Assembly: GCF_002150805.1 (NCBI RefSeq)
Contig: NZ_MTBA01000012.1
Location: 29,041 to 93,040, forward strand
Direction: 5' to 3'
Source of the DNA: Oceanospirillum sanctuarii
GTDB taxonomy: Bacteria; Pseudomonadota; Gammaproteobacteria; Pseudomonadales; Halomonadaceae
DNA length: 64,000 nucleotides
Part shown: piece after piece, positions 49,161-63,961 of the stretch
Numbering within the stretch: position 1 is the stretch's first letter
Layout of the letters: every line of letters starts with the position of its first letter
The notes under the pieces: generated by a model
Told to the model about the DNA's origin: nothing
The model's input: only the letters and a program-made list of their open reading frames with translations
Databases searched by the model: none
Translations under genes and position numbers: made by a program

Positions 49161-49535
49161 TTAAGACTTAGGACGCTTGGTTCCGTACTTGGAACGGCCC
49201 TGCTTACGATCTTGAACGCCAGAAGTGTCCAAGCTACCACGAACTGTGTGATAACGAACACCAGGCAAATCCTTCACACGACCACCGCGGATCAGAACAA
49301 CAGAGTGCTCCTGAAGGTTGTGACCTTCACCGCCGATGTATGAAGAAACTTCAAAACCGTTAGTCAAACGTACACGACATACTTTACGAAGCGCTGAGTT
49401 AGGCTTCTTAGGAGTAGTCGTATATACACGAGTACATACACCGCGTTTTTGCGGGCAGCTTTGAAGAGCAGGTACGTCACTCTTCTCAACTTTACGCTTA
49501 CGAGGTTTGCGTACCAACTGATTGATGGTTGCCAT
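49161..49535 (-). CDS. rpsL: 30S ribosomal protein S12
   Basis: This 124-residue decoding-centre protein monitors codon-anticodon pairing. It starts [20 protein letters not shown]; the [13 protein letters not shown] region includes the Lys that is changed in streptomycin-resistant mutants, here the sensitive-type Lys, and the second site [10 protein letters not shown] is also wild-type like. The ATG at 49535 is at the conserved start. First gene of the str operon, with its own promoter at 49607-49635. Confidence 0.98.
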   Translation of the reverse strand: MATINQLVRKPRKRKVEKSDVPALQSCPQKRGVCTRVYTTTPKKPNSALRKVCRVRLTNGFEVSSYIGGEGHNLQEHSVVLIRGGRVKDLPGVRYHTVRGSLDTSGVQDRKQGRSKYGTKRPKS

Positions 49536-49606
49536 GAAAGCAGACTCCACGTTGTACACAAAGAAGACAGTGGTTAAACCACCGCCATACTAATTTAAGG
49601 AGGCGC

Positions 49607-49635
49607 ATTGTATGTTGCCTCCCAGATACAGTCAA
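49607..49635 (-). promoter_or_regulatory. Sigma-70 promoter of the str operon
   Basis: On the minus strand TTGACT (49630-49635) and TACAAT (49607-49612) have a 17-base spacer. The -35 overlaps by two bases the second arm of the hairpin after rpoC. Predicted start is near 49600, giving a leader of about 65 bases before rpsL. Confidence 0.85.
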
Positions 49636-49656
49636 GGCCGGACATCATCCGGCCTT
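49634..49656 (-). terminator. GC-rich hairpin after rpoC
   Basis: AAGGCCGGA and TCCGGCCTT form a perfect 9-pair stem with a 5-base loop, 29 bases after the rpoC stop. There is no T run, so it may slow or partly stop transcription or protect the rpoC message end instead of terminating fully. Confidence 0.6.
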
Positions 49657-49684
49657 CACTCACTTCACAACAAAGAATTATTTC

Positions 49685-53884
<4,200 letters not shown>

Positions 53885-53910
53885 CGGCCACTGCTCCAAA
53901 TGGAGTTACT

Positions 53911-53932
53911 GATGCGGGCCGCAGCCCGCATC
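53911..53932 (-). other. Intercistronic hairpin between rpoB and rpoC
   Basis: GATGCGGGC and GCCCGCATC form a perfect 9-pair stem with a 4-base loop, 27 bases before the rpoC start. No T run follows, so it is not a terminator. It may set the ratio or stability of the two messages. Confidence 0.55.
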
Positions 53933-53962
53933 GGAATTCATCTGCTAAAACCTGTTTGCTAA

Positions 53963-56900
53963 TTAGCTTTCCAGGTCAATGTCGATACCCAGAGAACGGA
54001 TTTCCTTCACCAGTACGTTGAAGGATTCTGGCATACCCGGTTCCATGCGATGGTCACCATCTACGATGTTTTTATACATCTTGGTACGACCGTTCACGTC
54101 ATCCGACTTAACAGTCAGCATCTCCTGAAGGGTATAAGCCGCGCCGTATGCTTCCAGTGCCCACACTTCCATCTCACCGAAACGCTGACCACCGAACTGA
54201 GCTTTACCACCCAGAGGCTGCTGCGTTACAAGGCTATAAGAACCTGTGGAACGGGCGTGCATCTTATCATCGACCAGGTGGTTCAGTTTCAGCATGTACA
54301 TGTAACCTACGGTCACAGGACGGTCGAACTGTTCACCGGTACGGCCATCGCGCAGCCAAACCTGACCACTGTCAGGAATGTCTGCCAGACGCAGAAGTTC
54401 TTTGATCTCAGGCTCTGGAGCACCATCGAATACAGGCGTTGCAATAGGAACACCCTTACGCAGGTTCTGAGCCAGTGCGATCACTTCTTCGTCAGTCAGG
54501 CTGTCGATATCTTCTTTGTGGTTGCCAACCTGATTGTAGACTTTGTCCAGGAATCCACGGATTTCCTGAACCTGGTTGTCACGCTGTTCCAGCAGCATTT
54601 CGTTGATCTTGTCACCAAGACCTTTTGCTGCCATACCCAGGTGAGTTTCCAGAATCTGACCCACGTTCATACGGGATGGTACACCCAGCGGGTTCAGTAC
54701 GATGTCTACAGGCTCGCCTTTCGCGTCGTACGGCATATCTTCAATCGGCATAATCGCAGAGATTACACCCTTGTTACCGTGACGACCCGCCATCTTATCA
54801 CCAGGCTGGATACGACGTTTGATAGCAACGTAAACCTTAACAATCTTCAGAACGCCCGGAGCCAGGTCATCACCTTGCTGCAGCTTCTTCTTCTTGTCTT
54901 CAAACTTCTCGTCCATCTCTTTACGGCGCTGCTGCAGCTGCTCATCAGCCTGTTGCAGAGCTTCGTTCAGAGATTCATCTGTCAGAGACAGTTTGAACCA
55001 GTCTTTACGTGGCAGTTCAGCCAGGTAATCAGAGGTCAGCTTGTCGCCTTTCAGCAGCTTAGGACCACTCAGTACTTCCTGTCCTTCCAGCTGACGACCC
55101 AGACGCTCAAAAGTAGCCTCTTCAGCGATGCGGTATTCTTCCTGCAGATCTTTACGAACTTCGTCCAGCTGAGACTGCTCGATAGAACGTGCACGAGCAT
55201 CTTTCTCAACACCGTCACGAGTGAAGACCTGAACGTCGATTACCGTACCCTTGGTACCGGTCGATACGCGCAGAGAGGTATCTTTAACGTCAGATGCTTT
55301 CTCACCGAAGATCGCACGCAGCAGTTTCTCTTCAGGAGTCAGCTGAGTTTCACCTTTAGGTGTTACTTTACCGACCAGAATGTCGCCAGGGCCTACTTCA
55401 GCACCGATGTAAACAATACCGGACTCGTCCAGTTTACCCAGTGCGCTTTCGCCCACGTTCGGGATATCGGACGTGATCTCTTCAGGACCCAGCTTAGTAT
55501 CACGGGATACACAGGTCAGTTCCTGAATATGGATCGTAGTGAAACGGTCTTCCTGAACAACACGCTCAGAAACAAGGATGGAATCCTCGAAGTTGTAACC
55601 GTTCCAAGGCATAAACGCGATACGCATGTTCTGACCCAGAGCCAGATCACCCAGGTCAACAGAAGGACCATCGGCCAGAATATCGCCACGGGCAACCACA
55701 TCACCAGGGCGTACAATGGCACGCTGGTTGATACAGGTGTTCTGGTTAGAACGGGTGTACTTAGTCAGGTTGTAGATATCTACACCTGCTTCACCTACGT
55801 TGGTTTCTTCGTCGTTTACGCGAATAACGATACGGCTTGCGTCTACAGAGTCGATTACACCGCCACGACGTGCAACAGCACATACGCCGGAGTCACGGGC
55901 TACGAAACGCTCCATACCGGTACCAACCAGCGGCTTATCAGCACGCAGAGTAGGAACAGCCTGACGCTGCATGTTCGATCCCATCAATGCACGGTTAGCA
56001 TCATCGTGCTCAAGGAACGGAATCAGTGCCGCTGCAACGGATACAACCTGACGCGGAGATACGTCCATCAGGGTAACCTGATCCGGAGTCATAAAGGTGG
56101 TTTCACCTTTGTGACGTACCTGTACCAGTTCGTCTACCAGCTGACCGTCTTTAATGGTTGCAGAAGCCTGTGCAATGATGAACTGACTTTCTTCAATTGC
56201 AGACAGGTAAACCAGCTCGTCAGTCACCATGCCATCAACAACTTTACGGTATGGAGTTTCCAGGAAACCGTAATCGTTGGTACGGGCATAAGTTGCCAGC
56301 GAGTTAATCAGACCAATGTTTGGACCTTCAGGGGTCTCAATCGGACATACACGACCATAGTGAGTCGGGTGTACGTCACGTACTTCAAAGCCAGCACGCT
56401 CACGGGTCAGACCACCGGGGCCCAATGCAGAAACACGACGCTTGTGAGTTACCTCAGACAGCGGGTTGTTCTGATCCATAAACTGGGACAGCTGAGAAGA
56501 ACCAAAGAATTCTTTGATTGCTGCAGCAACAGGTTTAGCGTTGATCAGGTCCTGAGGCATCAGGCCTTCGCTCTCTGCCAGTGACAGACGCTCTTTAACA
56601 GCACGCTCAACACGAACCAGACCTACACGGAACTGGTTTTCTGCCATTTCACCAACCGAACGGATACGACGGTTACCCAGGTGGTCGATATCGTCAACTT
56701 CACCTTTACCGTTACGGATGTTGATCAGCTCTTTCAGCACATCGATTATGTCATCGTGGCTCAGAACGCCGGAACCTGTGTCTTCTGAACGACCCAGACG
56801 ACGGTTGAACTTCATACGACCTACCGCAGACAGATCATAACGGTCTTCGCTGAAGAACAGATTCTCGAACAGAGCTTCTGCAGATTCTTTCGTTGGTGGC

Positions 56901-58036
56901 TCACCAGGACGCATCATGCGGTAGATTTCTACCAGAGCTTCCAGCTGGTTACGGGTGCTGTCGATACGCAGGGTATCGGAGATGAACGGGCCACAGTCCA
57001 GATCATTGGTGTACAGAGTTTCAATAACCTTGCAACCTGCCTGAGCCAGTTTCTCAAGAATCTCGTTGTTGATCTCAGCGTTACATTCGCAGATCAGTTC
57101 ACCGGTCTTCTCATCAACCATATCTTTCGCGATTACGCGGCCGAAGGTGTACTCAACAGGTACTTTCAGCTTGTCCAGACCTGCTTTTTCGATCTGACGG
57201 ATATGACGAGGCGTGATACGACGATCTTTCTCAACAATAACGTTGCCATCATTGTCGCAGATATCGAAGGACGCGGTTTCACCACGCAGGCGTGAAGGAA
57301 CCAGTTCCATGTACAGACCATCACGCTCAAAGAAGAACTTGTTGGTGTCAAAGAACATGTCCAGCATCTGCTCTGAGGAGTAGTTCAGAGCGCGCAGCAG
57401 TACGGAGGCAGGCAGTTTACGACGACGGTCGATACGAACGAATACGCTATCTTTCGGATCGAACTCGAAGTCCAGCCATGAACCACGGTAAGGAATCACA
57501 CGAGCTGAGTACAACAGCTTACCGGAAGAGTGAGTCTTACCTTTATCGTGGTCGAAGAATACACCCGGAGAACGGTGAAGCTGAGATACGATCACACGCT
57601 CAGTACCATTGATTACAAAGGTACCGTTCTCAGTCATCAGAGGCATTTCGCCCATGTAGACTTCTTGTTCTTTAATATCCTTGATTGCCTTGTTTGATGA
57701 CTCTTTGTCATAAATGACAAGGCGCACTTTTACGCGCAGAGGTGCTGCGTAAGTTACACCACGCAGTTGACACTCTTTAACATCAAATACCGGCGCGCCC
57801 AGACGATAGCTAACATATTCCAGAGATGCGTTACCGGAATAGCTTTCGATTGGGAATACCGATTTAAACGCAGCGTGAAGGCCTAAATCCTCCCGCTGTT
57901 CTATAGTTTTATCTTCTTGCAGGAAGGATCGATAGGAGTCCAGCTGGATGGCCAGCAAATACGGCACATCCATGACATGGGGTAGTTTACCGAAATCCTT
58001 GCGGATACGTTTTTTCTCAGTATATGAGTAAGCCAT
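53963..58036 (-). CDS. rpoB: RNA polymerase beta subunit
   Basis: This 1357-residue subunit begins [20 protein letters not shown]. The rifampicin region reads [20 protein letters not shown] with [10 protein letters not shown] following, all wild-type, so sensitivity is expected. The C-terminal switch and clamp segments, for example [15 protein letters not shown], are present. It follows rplL across 204 bases that contain a terminator-like hairpin, so expression relative to L7/L12 is probably reduced by partial termination. Confidence 0.98.
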   Translation of the reverse strand: MAYSYTEKKRIRKDFGKLPHVMDVPYLLAIQLDSYRSFLQEDKTIEQREDLGLHAAFKSVFPIESYSGNASLEYVSYRLGAPVFDVKECQLRGVTYAAPLRVKVRLVIYDKESSNKAIKDIKEQEVYMGEMPLMTENGTFVINGTERVIVSQLHRSPGVFFDHDKGKTHSSGKLLYSARVIPYRGSWLDFEFDPKDSVFVRIDRRRKLPASVLLRALNYSSEQMLDMFFDTNKFFFERDGLYMELVPSRLRGETASFDICDNDGNVIVEKDRRITPRHIRQIEKAGLDKLKVPVEYTFGRVIAKDMVDEKTGELICECNAEINNEILEKLAQAGCKVIETLYTNDLDCGPFISDTLRIDSTRNQLEALVEIYRMMRPGEPPTKESAEALFENLFFSEDRYDLSAVGRMKFNRRLGRSEDTGSGVLSHDDIIDVLKELINIRNGKGEVDDIDHLGNRRIRSVGEMAENQFRVGLVRVERAVKERLSLAESEGLMPQDLINAKPVAAAIKEFFGSSQLSQFMDQNNPLSEVTHKRRVSALGPGGLTRERAGFEVRDVHPTHYGRVCPIETPEGPNIGLINSLATYARTNDYGFLETPYRKVVDGMVTDELVYLSAIEESQFIIAQASATIKDGQLVDELVQVRHKGETTFMTPDQVTLMDVSPRQVVSVAAALIPFLEHDDANRALMGSNMQRQAVPTLRADKPLVGTGMERFVARDSGVCAVARRGGVIDSVDASRIVIRVNDEETNVGEAGVDIYNLTKYTRSNQNTCINQRAIVRPGDVVARGDILADGPSVDLGDLALGQNMRIAFMPWNGYNFEDSILVSERVVQEDRFTTIHIQELTCVSRDTKLGPEEITSDIPNVGESALGKLDESGIVYIGAEVGPGDILVGKVTPKGETQLTPEEKLLRAIFGEKASDVKDTSLRVSTGTKGTVIDVQVFTRDGVEKDARARSIEQSQLDEVRKDLQEEYRIAEEATFERLGRQLEGQEVLSGPKLLKGDKLTSDYLAELPRKDWFKLSLTDESLNEALQQADEQLQQRRKEMDEKFEDKKKKLQQGDDLAPGVLKIVKVYVAIKRRIQPGDKMAGRHGNKGVISAIMPIEDMPYDAKGEPVDIVLNPLGVPSRMNVGQILETHLGMAAKGLGDKINEMLLEQRDNQVQEIRGFLDKVYNQVGNHKEDIDSLTDEEVIALAQNLRKGVPIATPVFDGAPEPEIKELLRLADIPDSGQVWLRDGRTGEQFDRPVTVGYMYMLKLNHLVDDKMHARSTGSYSLVTQQPLGGKAQFGGQRFGEMEVWALEAYGAAYTLQEMLTVKSDDVNGRTKMYKNIVDGDHRMEPGMPESFNVLVKEIRSLGIDIDLES

Positions 58037-58170
58037 CAGTATTCCCCAGCTTGTTCATCTGATCAGGCCACGACAAGGATCTACAATTCCTGTGATCACT
58101 GTCGATAAGTCTTCACACCGCTGATTAAGCAGTAACGTGTTTAAAAGCAGTCAAGGATATTATGAACAGA

Positions 58171-58199
58171 AAAAGGCCGGCGGCGAATCGCCACCAGCC
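58171..58199 (-). terminator. Attenuator between rplL and rpoB
   Basis: On the minus strand an 11-pair stem (with two G-T pairs) and a 3-base ATT loop runs into TTTTT, 42-70 bases after the rplL stop. E. coli has a partial terminator at the same place that lets about a fifth of transcripts enter rpoBC. The same role is likely here. Confidence 0.85.
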
Positions 58200-58240
58200 C
58201 ACTGCAATTTTCAGCAGCGTCTGCTGTACTGCAAAGCTTA

Positions 58241-58612
58241 TTACTTCAGCTCTACAGTTGCACCAGCAGCTTCCAGCTCGGCTTTAGCTGCTTCAGCGTC
58301 ATCCTTAGATGCGCCTTCTTTAACAACAGCAGGAGCACCGTCAACCATAGCCTTAGCTTCTTTCAGGCCCAGACCAGTGATTGCACGTACTGCTTTAATT
58401 ACGTTAACTTTCTTGTCGCCAGCAGATGCCAGAACAACGTCAAAGTCAGTCTTCTCTTCAGCAGCAGCTTCGCCGCCAGCAGCGCCACCAGCAACTACAG
58501 CTGCAGCTGCAGAAACGCCGAATTTTTCTTCCATTGCTTCAACCAGTTCAACAACGTCCATTACGGACATTTCTGCAACTGCATTGATGATATCTTCTTT
58601 AGTCAGAGCCAT
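58241..58612 (-). CDS. rplL: 50S ribosomal protein L7/L12
   Basis: This 123-residue stalk protein recruits elongation factors. The N-terminal dimer domain (1-35, [20 protein letters not shown]) is followed by an Ala/Gly-rich flexible hinge (about 37-53) and the C-terminal factor-binding domain with [20 protein letters not shown]. It lies 79 bases after rplJ. Confidence 0.98.
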   Translation of the reverse strand: MALTKEDIINAVAEMSVMDVVELVEAMEEKFGVSAAAAVVAGGAAGGEAAAEEKTDFDVVLASAGDKKVNVIKAVRAITGLGLKEAKAMVDGAPAVVKEGASKDDAEAAKAELEAAGATVELK

Positions 58613-58691
58613 TATCTTAGCTTCCCAACGTTGTAGAGCAATTGTCGCTCGTTAAAACCAAAATTCTTTATCGATAGAATAAACAGTGCAA

Positions 58692-59195
58692 TTAAGCTGC
58701 TGCTTCTTCTTTCTGATCGCGAATAGCTGCCAGAGTACGAGCCAGCTTGCCTGCAGATGCTTCTTTCATAGTCATCATCAGACGTGCGATAGCTTCGTCG
58801 TAAGTCGGCAGAGTTGCCAAACGGTCAATATCACCCGCTGCGATCAGCTCTCCTTCGTACGCCAGAGCTTTAACTTCGAACGCTTCTTCAGATTTAGCAA
58901 AATCTTTCAGAAGACGTGCTGCCGCACCCGGATGCTCCATAGAGAAAGCGATCAGGGTTGGGCCTACGAAGCTCTCTTTCAGGCACTCAAAAGAAGTACC
59001 TTCAACAGCTAGGCGAGCCAGCGTGTTACGAACAACACGCAGCTGTACACCGGCTTCACGGGCATCTTTACGCAGGGCAGTCATTGCACCTACAGTAACA
59101 CCACGTGAATCGGCAACTACTACAGAAAGAGCAGAATTGGCAGCTTCGTTGACTTCAGCAACAATTGCTTTTTTGTCTTCGAGACGTAGTGCCAC
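58692..59195 (-). CDS. rplJ: 50S ribosomal protein L10
   Basis: This 167-residue base of the L7/L12 stalk starts at a GTG codon (59195) with AGGAG 8 bases upstream: [20 protein letters not shown]. The C-terminal helix ([20 protein letters not shown]) binds L12 dimers. In E. coli the L10-L12 complex represses its own translation through the leader, and a matching leader structure is present upstream (59240-59360). Confidence 0.98.
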   Translation of the reverse strand: MALRLEDKKAIVAEVNEAANSALSVVVADSRGVTVGAMTALRKDAREAGVQLRVVRNTLARLAVEGTSFECLKESFVGPTLIAFSMEHPGAAARLLKDFAKSEEAFEVKALAYEGELIAAGDIDRLATLPTYDEAIARLMMTMKEASAGKLARTLAAIRDQKEEAAA

Positions 59196-59239
59196 TTTGT
59201 TTGCTCCTAAGCTTAAAACTCAGTTAAGAGTTTAATTAC

Positions 59240-59360
59240 CACCACCCCTTTTCAGGGAAGTAACGATGGTTGGGCACCAGAAAATCTGGCGGGCCATTCC
59301 ATCTGCGCAGGACTCAGATCGAAATCTAAAATTAAGCCTAAGCTCCTGCGGTCTTTGACG
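59240..59360 (-). promoter_or_regulatory. L10 leader (autoregulatory RNA of rplJ)
   Basis: In the 223-base rplA-rplJ gap the minus strand carries CAAAGACCGCAGGA (59344-59357) and, about 35 bases on, TCCTGCGCAGATGG (59299-59312). These are near-identical to the conserved L10-leader elements of E. coli and pair CCGCAGGA with TCCTGCG. This is where the L10-L12 complex binds to repress rplJL. Confidence 0.85.
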
Positions 59361-59418
59361 AAACTCTGATGACCGCTAATCAGCAGCCCTCAGAGCCCCG
59401 CAAAGTTCAGTTTCTATC

Positions 59419-60114
59419 TTAAACCGCCAGATCAGACATATCGATAGTCAGACCAGGACCCATGGTAGAAGACAGAGTAATTTTCTTCAGGTAAACACCT
59501 TTAGAAGAAGACGGCTTCAGTTTCTTCAGATCAGAAACCAGCGCTTCCAGGTTACCTTTGATAGCGTCAGCGGTGAAATCCACTTTACCGATACCAGCGT
59601 GGATAATACCGTTCTTGTCAGTACGGTAGCGAACCTGACCAGACTTAGCGTTTTTAACCGCGTTAGCAACGTCAGGAGTTACAGTACCAACTTTAGGGTT
59701 TGGCATCAGACCACGTGGACCCAGGATTTGACCCAGCTGACCAACAACGCGCATTGCATCAGGAGAAGCAATAACTACGTCATAGTTCAGGTCGCCGCCT
59801 TTCATTTCAGCAGCCAGCTCGTCCATACCTACAGCATCTGCACCTGCTTCTTTAGCAGCTTCAACGTTTGCACCCTGTGTAAACACAGCAACGCGAACGT
59901 CTTTACCAGTACCGTTAGGCATAACAGTAGCGCTACGAACAACCTGGTCAGATTTACGAGGATCAACACCCAGGTTAACAGCAACTTCTACAGACTCTTT
60001 GAACTTAACAGTAGACAGTTCAGCCAGCAGAGCAACAGCTTCAGCAACAGTGTATGCTTTTTCTGCGTCTACTTTTTCACGGATCAGCTTAGCGCGCTTA
60101 GTTAACTTAGCCAT
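59419..60114 (-). CDS. rplA: 50S ribosomal protein L1
   Basis: This 231-residue protein forms the mobile stalk at the E site. It starts [20 protein letters not shown] and has the conserved [20 protein letters not shown]. In E. coli L1 binds the L11 leader and represses both genes; the leader here (60548-60612) is short and was not matched in detail. It follows rplK with a 1-base gap. Confidence 0.98.
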   Translation of the reverse strand: MAKLTKRAKLIREKVDAEKAYTVAEAVALLAELSTVKFKESVEVAVNLGVDPRKSDQVVRSATVMPNGTGKDVRVAVFTQGANVEAAKEAGADAVGMDELAAEMKGGDLNYDVVIASPDAMRVVGQLGQILGPRGLMPNPKVGTVTPDVANAVKNAKSGQVRYRTDKNGIIHAGIGKVDFTADAIKGNLEALVSDLKKLKPSSSKGVYLKKITLSSTMGPGLTIDMSDLAV

Positions 60115-60115
60115 C

Positions 60116-60547
60116 TTACAGACCCTCCACGTTCAGACCCATACTACGGGCAGTACCAGCGATTGTACGAACTGCTGCATCCATATCAGCTGCAGTCAGG
60201 TCAGGCTGTTTAGTGGTAGCGATCTCTTCAAGTTGAGCGCGAGTCACAGTACCAACTTTCTGAGTGTTAGGACGTGGACTACCGCTCTTCAGGCCAGCAG
60301 CTTTCAGCAGCAGAACTGATGCAGGAGGAGTCTTAGTTACGAAAGTAAAGCTACGGTCAGCATATACAGTAATAACAACAGGAATCGGCAGACCCGCTTC
60401 TACTTCTTGAGTAGCAGCGTTGAATGCTTTACAGAATTCCATGATGTTAACACCGTGTTGACCCAGAGCTGGACCAACTGGTGGACTTGGGTTTGCCTTA
60501 CCTGCACCAACCTGCAGCTTGATATAGGCTTCAACTTTCTTAGCCAT
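60116..60547 (-). CDS. rplK: 50S ribosomal protein L11
   Basis: This 143-residue protein of the GTPase centre is needed for RelA activation and is the site of thiostrepton action. It contains [20 protein letters not shown] and the C-terminal domain with [15 protein letters not shown]. The 65 bases upstream hold a short inverted repeat AGGTGCATTGCACCT. It is the first gene after nusG, and the secE-nusG-rplKAJL order is standard. Confidence 0.98.
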   Translation of the reverse strand: MAKKVEAYIKLQVGAGKANPSPPVGPALGQHGVNIMEFCKAFNAATQEVEAGLPIPVVITVYADRSFTFVTKTPPASVLLLKAAGLKSGSPRPNTQKVGTVTRAQLEEIATTKQPDLTAADMDAAVRTIAGTARSMGLNVEGL

Positions 60548-60612
60548 TTTTTTCTCCTAATTGGGTATAACGCTTTTCAGCTTCCCGTGAAGGTGCAATG
60601 CACCTGAAATTT

Positions 60613-61146
60613 TTAGTCTTTTTCTACCTGGCCGAACTCAAGCTCAACCGGAGTAGAACGACCGAAGATCAGCACAGAAACCTGCAGCTTACTCTTCTCG
60701 TAATTCACTTCTTCTACAACACCATTGAAGTCCGCAAATGGACCATCAATAACACGAACCACTTCACCTGGCTCGAACAGCGTCTTAGGACGCGGCTTAT
60801 CTGTACGATCAGCAACACGTTGTAGAATGGCATCCGCTTCACGCTCGGTGATCGGAGCCGGCTTCTCAGCAGTACCGCCAATAAAGCCTAAAACTCGTGG
60901 CGTTTCTTTCACCAGGTGCCATGCAGAATCATTCATTTCCATCTGCACCAGAACATAACCCGGGTAGAACTTACGCTCAGACTTGCGCTTCTTACCGTCG
61001 CGCATTTCAACTACTTCTTCTGTCGGCACAAGAATCTCGCCAAACAGATCTTCAACACCGTGAAGCTTCACACGCTCCTGCAGAGAACGCATAACGTGCT
61101 TTTCGTAACCTGAATAGGCATGTACAACATACCAACGCTTCGACAT
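60613..61146 (-). CDS. nusG: Transcription termination/antitermination factor NusG
   Basis: This 177-residue protein binds RNA polymerase and links it to Rho or to S10 on the ribosome. The NGN domain (about 1-117) begins [20 protein letters not shown] and the KOW domain starts near residue 124 with [20 protein letters not shown]. The ATG at 61146 is at the conserved start; upstream in-frame codons fall in the secE gap. It follows secE by 13 bases. Confidence 0.98.
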   Translation of the reverse strand: MSKRWYVVHAYSGYEKHVMRSLQERVKLHGVEDLFGEILVPTEEVVEMRDGKKRKSERKFYPGYVLVQMEMNDSAWHLVKETPRVLGFIGGTAEKPAPITEREADAILQRVADRTDKPRPKTLFEPGEVVRVIDGPFADFNGVVEEVNYEKSKLQVSVLIFGRSTPVELEFGQVEKD

Positions 61147-61159
61147 GTCTATTCCTCGA

Positions 61160-61528
61160 TCAATTAACAACCATAGAGACTAACCAGCCTAAAAGGGTAT
61201 CGATACCCCAAAGCACCAGCCCCATAAACAGAACTGCAGCCAGAACAATCAGGGTTGTCTGAGTTGTTTCCTGACGGGTCGGCCAGACAACTTTGCGGAT
61301 CTCAGTGCGAGACTCTGCAGCCATATCGATAAAACGGCGACCTTTGTCTGTCTTTAGGGCGACAAAACCAGCGATTGCAGCAACAACCAGGACACCAAGA
61401 ACACGATATAAAGGCGAATACTCTTTAAAATAGAGATTTCCCGCCACTGCAACAGAGACAAGCAGAACAACCAAACCCCATTTAACGCCATCAAAATTAG
61501 ACGACTGGGCTTCCGCGTTGCTTTTCAT
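61160..61528 (-). CDS. secE: Preprotein translocase subunit SecE
   Basis: This 122-residue inner-membrane subunit holds SecY together. It has three membrane segments (about 17-35, 43-60 and 93-115), as in E. coli, with the conserved amphipathic [20 protein letters not shown] before the last one. The ATG at 61528 has AAGGAG upstream. It lies after tRNA-Trp and is probably read from the promoter at 61698-61726. Confidence 0.97.
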   Translation of the reverse strand: MKSNAEAQSSNFDGVKWGLVVLLVSVAVAGNLYFKEYSPLYRVLGVLVVAAIAGFVALKTDKGRRFIDMAAESRTEIRKVVWPTRQETTQTTLIVLAAVLFMGLVLWGIDTLLGWLVSMVVN

Positions 61529-61585
61529 GATGAACTCCTTAGATTTCGGCGGCTGCCGAGAAGGATATACCAGACGGGGAGATAC

Positions 61586-61661
61586 TGGCAGGCCAGGAGG
61601 GACTCGAACCCCCAACAGCCGGTTTTGGAAACCGGTGCTCTACCAATTGAACTACTGGCCT
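61586..61661 (-). tRNA. tRNA-Trp (anticodon CCA)
   Basis: A 76-base gene with a 7-pair acceptor stem AGGCCAG/CTGGCCT, discriminator G, encoded CCA end, D-arm with AATTGG, anticodon CCA in a CCGGTTTCCAAAACCGG arm, and a GGTTCGAGTCC T-arm. It lies 57 bases before secE, the same order as in Pseudomonas. Confidence 0.98.
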
Positions 61662-61697
61662 AACACTTGCTCGCTGAGCCAAAAAAACAGCCCGAGC

Positions 61698-61726
61698 ATT
61701 CTACTCTTGAGTATCGCGACTTGCAA
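61698..61726 (-). promoter_or_regulatory. Sigma-70 promoter of the tRNA-Trp/secE-nusG unit
   Basis: On the minus strand TTGCAA (61721-61726) and TAGAAT (61698-61703) are 17 bases apart; a GC-rich GCTCGGGC discriminator follows, which suggests stringent control. Start would be near 61691, about 30 bases before tRNA-Trp. Confidence 0.8.
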
Positions 61727-61750
61727 GCCGAAATACTAAAAGCTACACAG

Positions 61751-61777
61751 AAAAAAACAGACGGATAAACCGTCTGC
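61751..61777 (-). terminator. Terminator after tRNA-Thr
   Basis: A 7-pair stem CAGACGG/CCGTCTG with a 5-base loop and seven Ts on the minus strand, about 11 bases after the tRNA-Thr CCA end. It closes the Tyr-Gly-Thr tRNA unit where tufB would lie in many relatives. Confidence 0.88.
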
Positions 61778-61787
61778 TTTTTAAAAC

Positions 61788-61863
<76 letters not shown>

Positions 61864-61865
61864 CT

Positions 61866-61939
<74 letters not shown>

Positions 61940-61945
61940 AAGAAA

Positions 61946-62030
<85 letters not shown>

Positions 62031-62105
62031 AGCTTAAACCTTGATGACAACTCAATACTACAGCTATCAGGCTTTTCGCTTGTGCCTCTTGCGGCAACGG
62101 GGCGT

Positions 62106-62134
62106 ACTATACCAACCCCTTTACCCTCTGGCAA
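62106..62134 (-). promoter_or_regulatory. Strong promoter with UP element for the tRNA-Tyr-Gly-Thr unit
   Basis: On the minus strand TTGCCA (62129-62134) and TATAGT (62106-62111) have a 17-base spacer. Directly upstream (about 62135-62165) are phased A tracts, a typical UP element for the alpha C-terminal domain. A GC-rich ACGCCCCG discriminator follows the -10, the hallmark of ppGpp-controlled stable RNA promoters. Confidence 0.88.
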
Positions 62135-62160
62135 ACCTTTTTTTCACTTTTTTTTCTTTT

Positions 62161-62850
62161 TTATTCAAAGCAGTAGCGCAAGCCACGAATGACGAGGCTT
62201 TCGTCAATTTCAGTATTGGTAACAGATCCGGTTCTCATAACCTTTTCTGCATCCCCACCGGTCAAAACAAATGCGCTACCGTCACCTTCTGTCTTTATCA
62301 GGTCGGTCAGAAAGGAGTAAACCAGTCGATTTATTCCATGGTCGACGCACTCTTCTGTATTTAAACCCAATTTTTGCTCAGAAGAATTTCCACCGAAACC
62401 AACCTGATCTGTATTTTTTCCAAGCGCCTGCTTCATTAGCCGGTAACCCGGCACAATATAACCACCAGAATGATTACCTGAACTATCAACAAAATCTGCA
62501 GTGATTGCTGTCCCCAGATCAACAACACCAAAAGCCCGGTTCCTTTCCACCCACAAAGCTAACATAGCAAGCCAACGATCAACTCCTAGCCGGGATACAT
62601 CTTCATAAGCAACAGATAAACCTCTATGCTCCTTTCTGACCTTTGCGATCTGTACACGCGCCGGTATCGATTGCCCCCATGCTTCAATTTCATGGGTACG
62701 GGACACTGTGGCAATACGTACTTCGTCAAATTCATTGCAGGGGAGAGAATTTAAATCGCTGACATAGCGGATCTGAGAGTCATGACCGCGCATATATTTG
62801 ATACGCGTATTACCGACATCCACTAACAAGATATTATTGAGCTCTGACAC
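62161..62850 (-). CDS. coaX: Type III pantothenate kinase
   Basis: The product phosphorylates pantothenate, the first step of coenzyme A synthesis; this type is not feedback-inhibited by CoA. It has 229 residues from a GTG at 62850, chosen because GGAG lies 6 bases upstream and MSELNNILLVDVGNTR follows. The phosphate motif DVGNTR is at 11-16, VDRWLAMLAL holds the family's GxDR-type segment, and DLGTAITADFVD and LTGGDAEK are the later sugar-kinase-fold motifs. The start overlaps the birA end by 17 bases, so the two are co-transcribed and probably coupled, as in Pseudomonas and relatives. Confidence 0.92.
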   Translation of the reverse strand: MSELNNILLVDVGNTRIKYMRGHDSQIRYVSDLNSLPCNEFDEVRIATVSRTHEIEAWGQSIPARVQIAKVRKEHRGLSVAYEDVSRLGVDRWLAMLALWVERNRAFGVVDLGTAITADFVDSSGNHSGGYIVPGYRLMKQALGKNTDQVGFGGNSSEQKLGLNTEECVDHGINRLVYSFLTDLIKTEGDGSAFVLTGGDAEKVMRTGSVTNTEIDESLVIRGLRYCFE

Positions 62851-63790
62851 TGACTTCTCCACCTGCGAACGTGCGCAAACTTCCGTCCTCCAGACGAACG
62901 CAAATGTTGCCGCGCTCATCAAGCCCTTCAGCTTGCCCTTCTATCTCTAGAGCCCCCAGGAAGACTGTCACTGGCTTACCTGTTAAAAAGTCATATCTGT
63001 CCCACTCTGACAATGCGCTCCCGAAATCCCCCATAACGATCTGATTAAGGCGCTCATAAATACGTCCAATGAGCGCCGTAGCCACTTCTTCACGACGGGC
63101 ATCCGTGTGCTGATCAACAGCGGTGAAGGGTTGACCTATATCCTCTTCCGGCAGGCTTGCAGCAGTGAAATTGATTCCTGTGCCAATAACGACATTGCAC
63201 TGACTCGAAAGATCACCATCAACTTCAATCAAAATACCGGCTAACTTTTTCCCGCCCACATAAATATCGTTGGGCCATTTAACCTTAACATCCTGCACGC
63301 CTTTTGATTCCAACACCTGAGCCACGCTGATACCTACTTCAAGGCTTAGCGTCTCAAGGGACGCTGCCCCCACAGGCAATGCCGCCGCGCAGGACATATA
63401 TAAATTCGCCCCATAAGGACTAATCCAATTACGCCCTCTGCGCCCTCTGCCAGCAGTCTGTTGCTCAGCAAGGGCAACACTGAAGTTATCCGGCCACTGT
63501 GTAGCTTTTTCTGCGACAGCTTGTTGTGCATCTGTATTGGTACTACCAGTTATTGCATTCAATCTGATATCGAGCCCTTCAACCTTAAGTAAGGCCTCGT
63601 TAAGCGGCTTAAATGAATAACTCAAGCGATAGCCTTTGCTTTGCTCTCGCTCGATTCTTAGCCCTACTGACTCGAGTTTTTGCAGCCGTTTCCAGATAGC
63701 GGCTCGGCTCACACCCAGTAACTCAGCCAGCTCAACACCACTATGCCATTCACCATCAGAAAAAAAGTTAATCAGCGTAGAGTTATCCAC
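62834..63790 (-). CDS. birA: Biotin--protein ligase / biotin operon repressor
   Basis: The product attaches biotin to the acetyl-CoA carboxylase carrier protein through biotinyl-AMP, and in its holo form represses biotin genes. Its 318 residues have an N-terminal winged helix-turn-helix (about 1-60, LAELLGVSRAAIWKRLQKLE), the ligase loop GRGRRGR at 114-120, the catalytic KWPNDIYVGGKKLAGI, and a C-terminal SH3-like domain. It starts at a GTG (63790) with GAGGTGG upstream. The DNA-binding domain is intact, so repressor function is likely; biotin operators are outside this window. Confidence 0.95.
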   Translation of the reverse strand: MDNSTLINFFSDGEWHSGVELAELLGVSRAAIWKRLQKLESVGLRIEREQSKGYRLSYSFKPLNEALLKVEGLDIRLNAITGSTNTDAQQAVAEKATQWPDNFSVALAEQQTAGRGRRGRNWISPYGANLYMSCAAALPVGAASLETLSLEVGISVAQVLESKGVQDVKVKWPNDIYVGGKKLAGILIEVDGDLSSQCNVVIGTGINFTAASLPEEDIGQPFTAVDQHTDARREEVATALIGRIYERLNQIVMGDFGSALSEWDRYDFLTGKPVTVFLGALEIEGQAEGLDERGNICVRLEDGSLRTFAGGEVSVRAQ

Positions 63791-63961
63791 ATCACCACCT
63801 CGTTATTGATTGCTATAACTATACCTTTCTGCACACTTTTGATCAGCCGAATAGCAATTTGTAAGAAAAAAACCGTCCTACTGCTTTCACCCTTCGGCAT
63901 TTATAACCGACGATCAACCCAACCAGCCTAAACGCCCAACATAAGCCTTTCTTGCGGGCAT

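Noticed and set aside
54050..56584. 844-codon open frame on the plus strand inside rpoB
   Set aside because: Antisense to the highly conserved rpoB frame; composition rich in Thr, Arg, Gln and Val is typical of an antisense shadow.
58090..58140. Possible rpoB promoter (TTGACT near 58150 on the minus strand)
   Set aside because: The matching -10 position reads TGCTTA, too weak to claim as a promoter.
61662..61787. Remnant of tufB between tRNA-Thr and tRNA-Trp
   Set aside because: The gap is only 126 bases and is fully explained by a terminator and a promoter; no EF-Tu codons were found.
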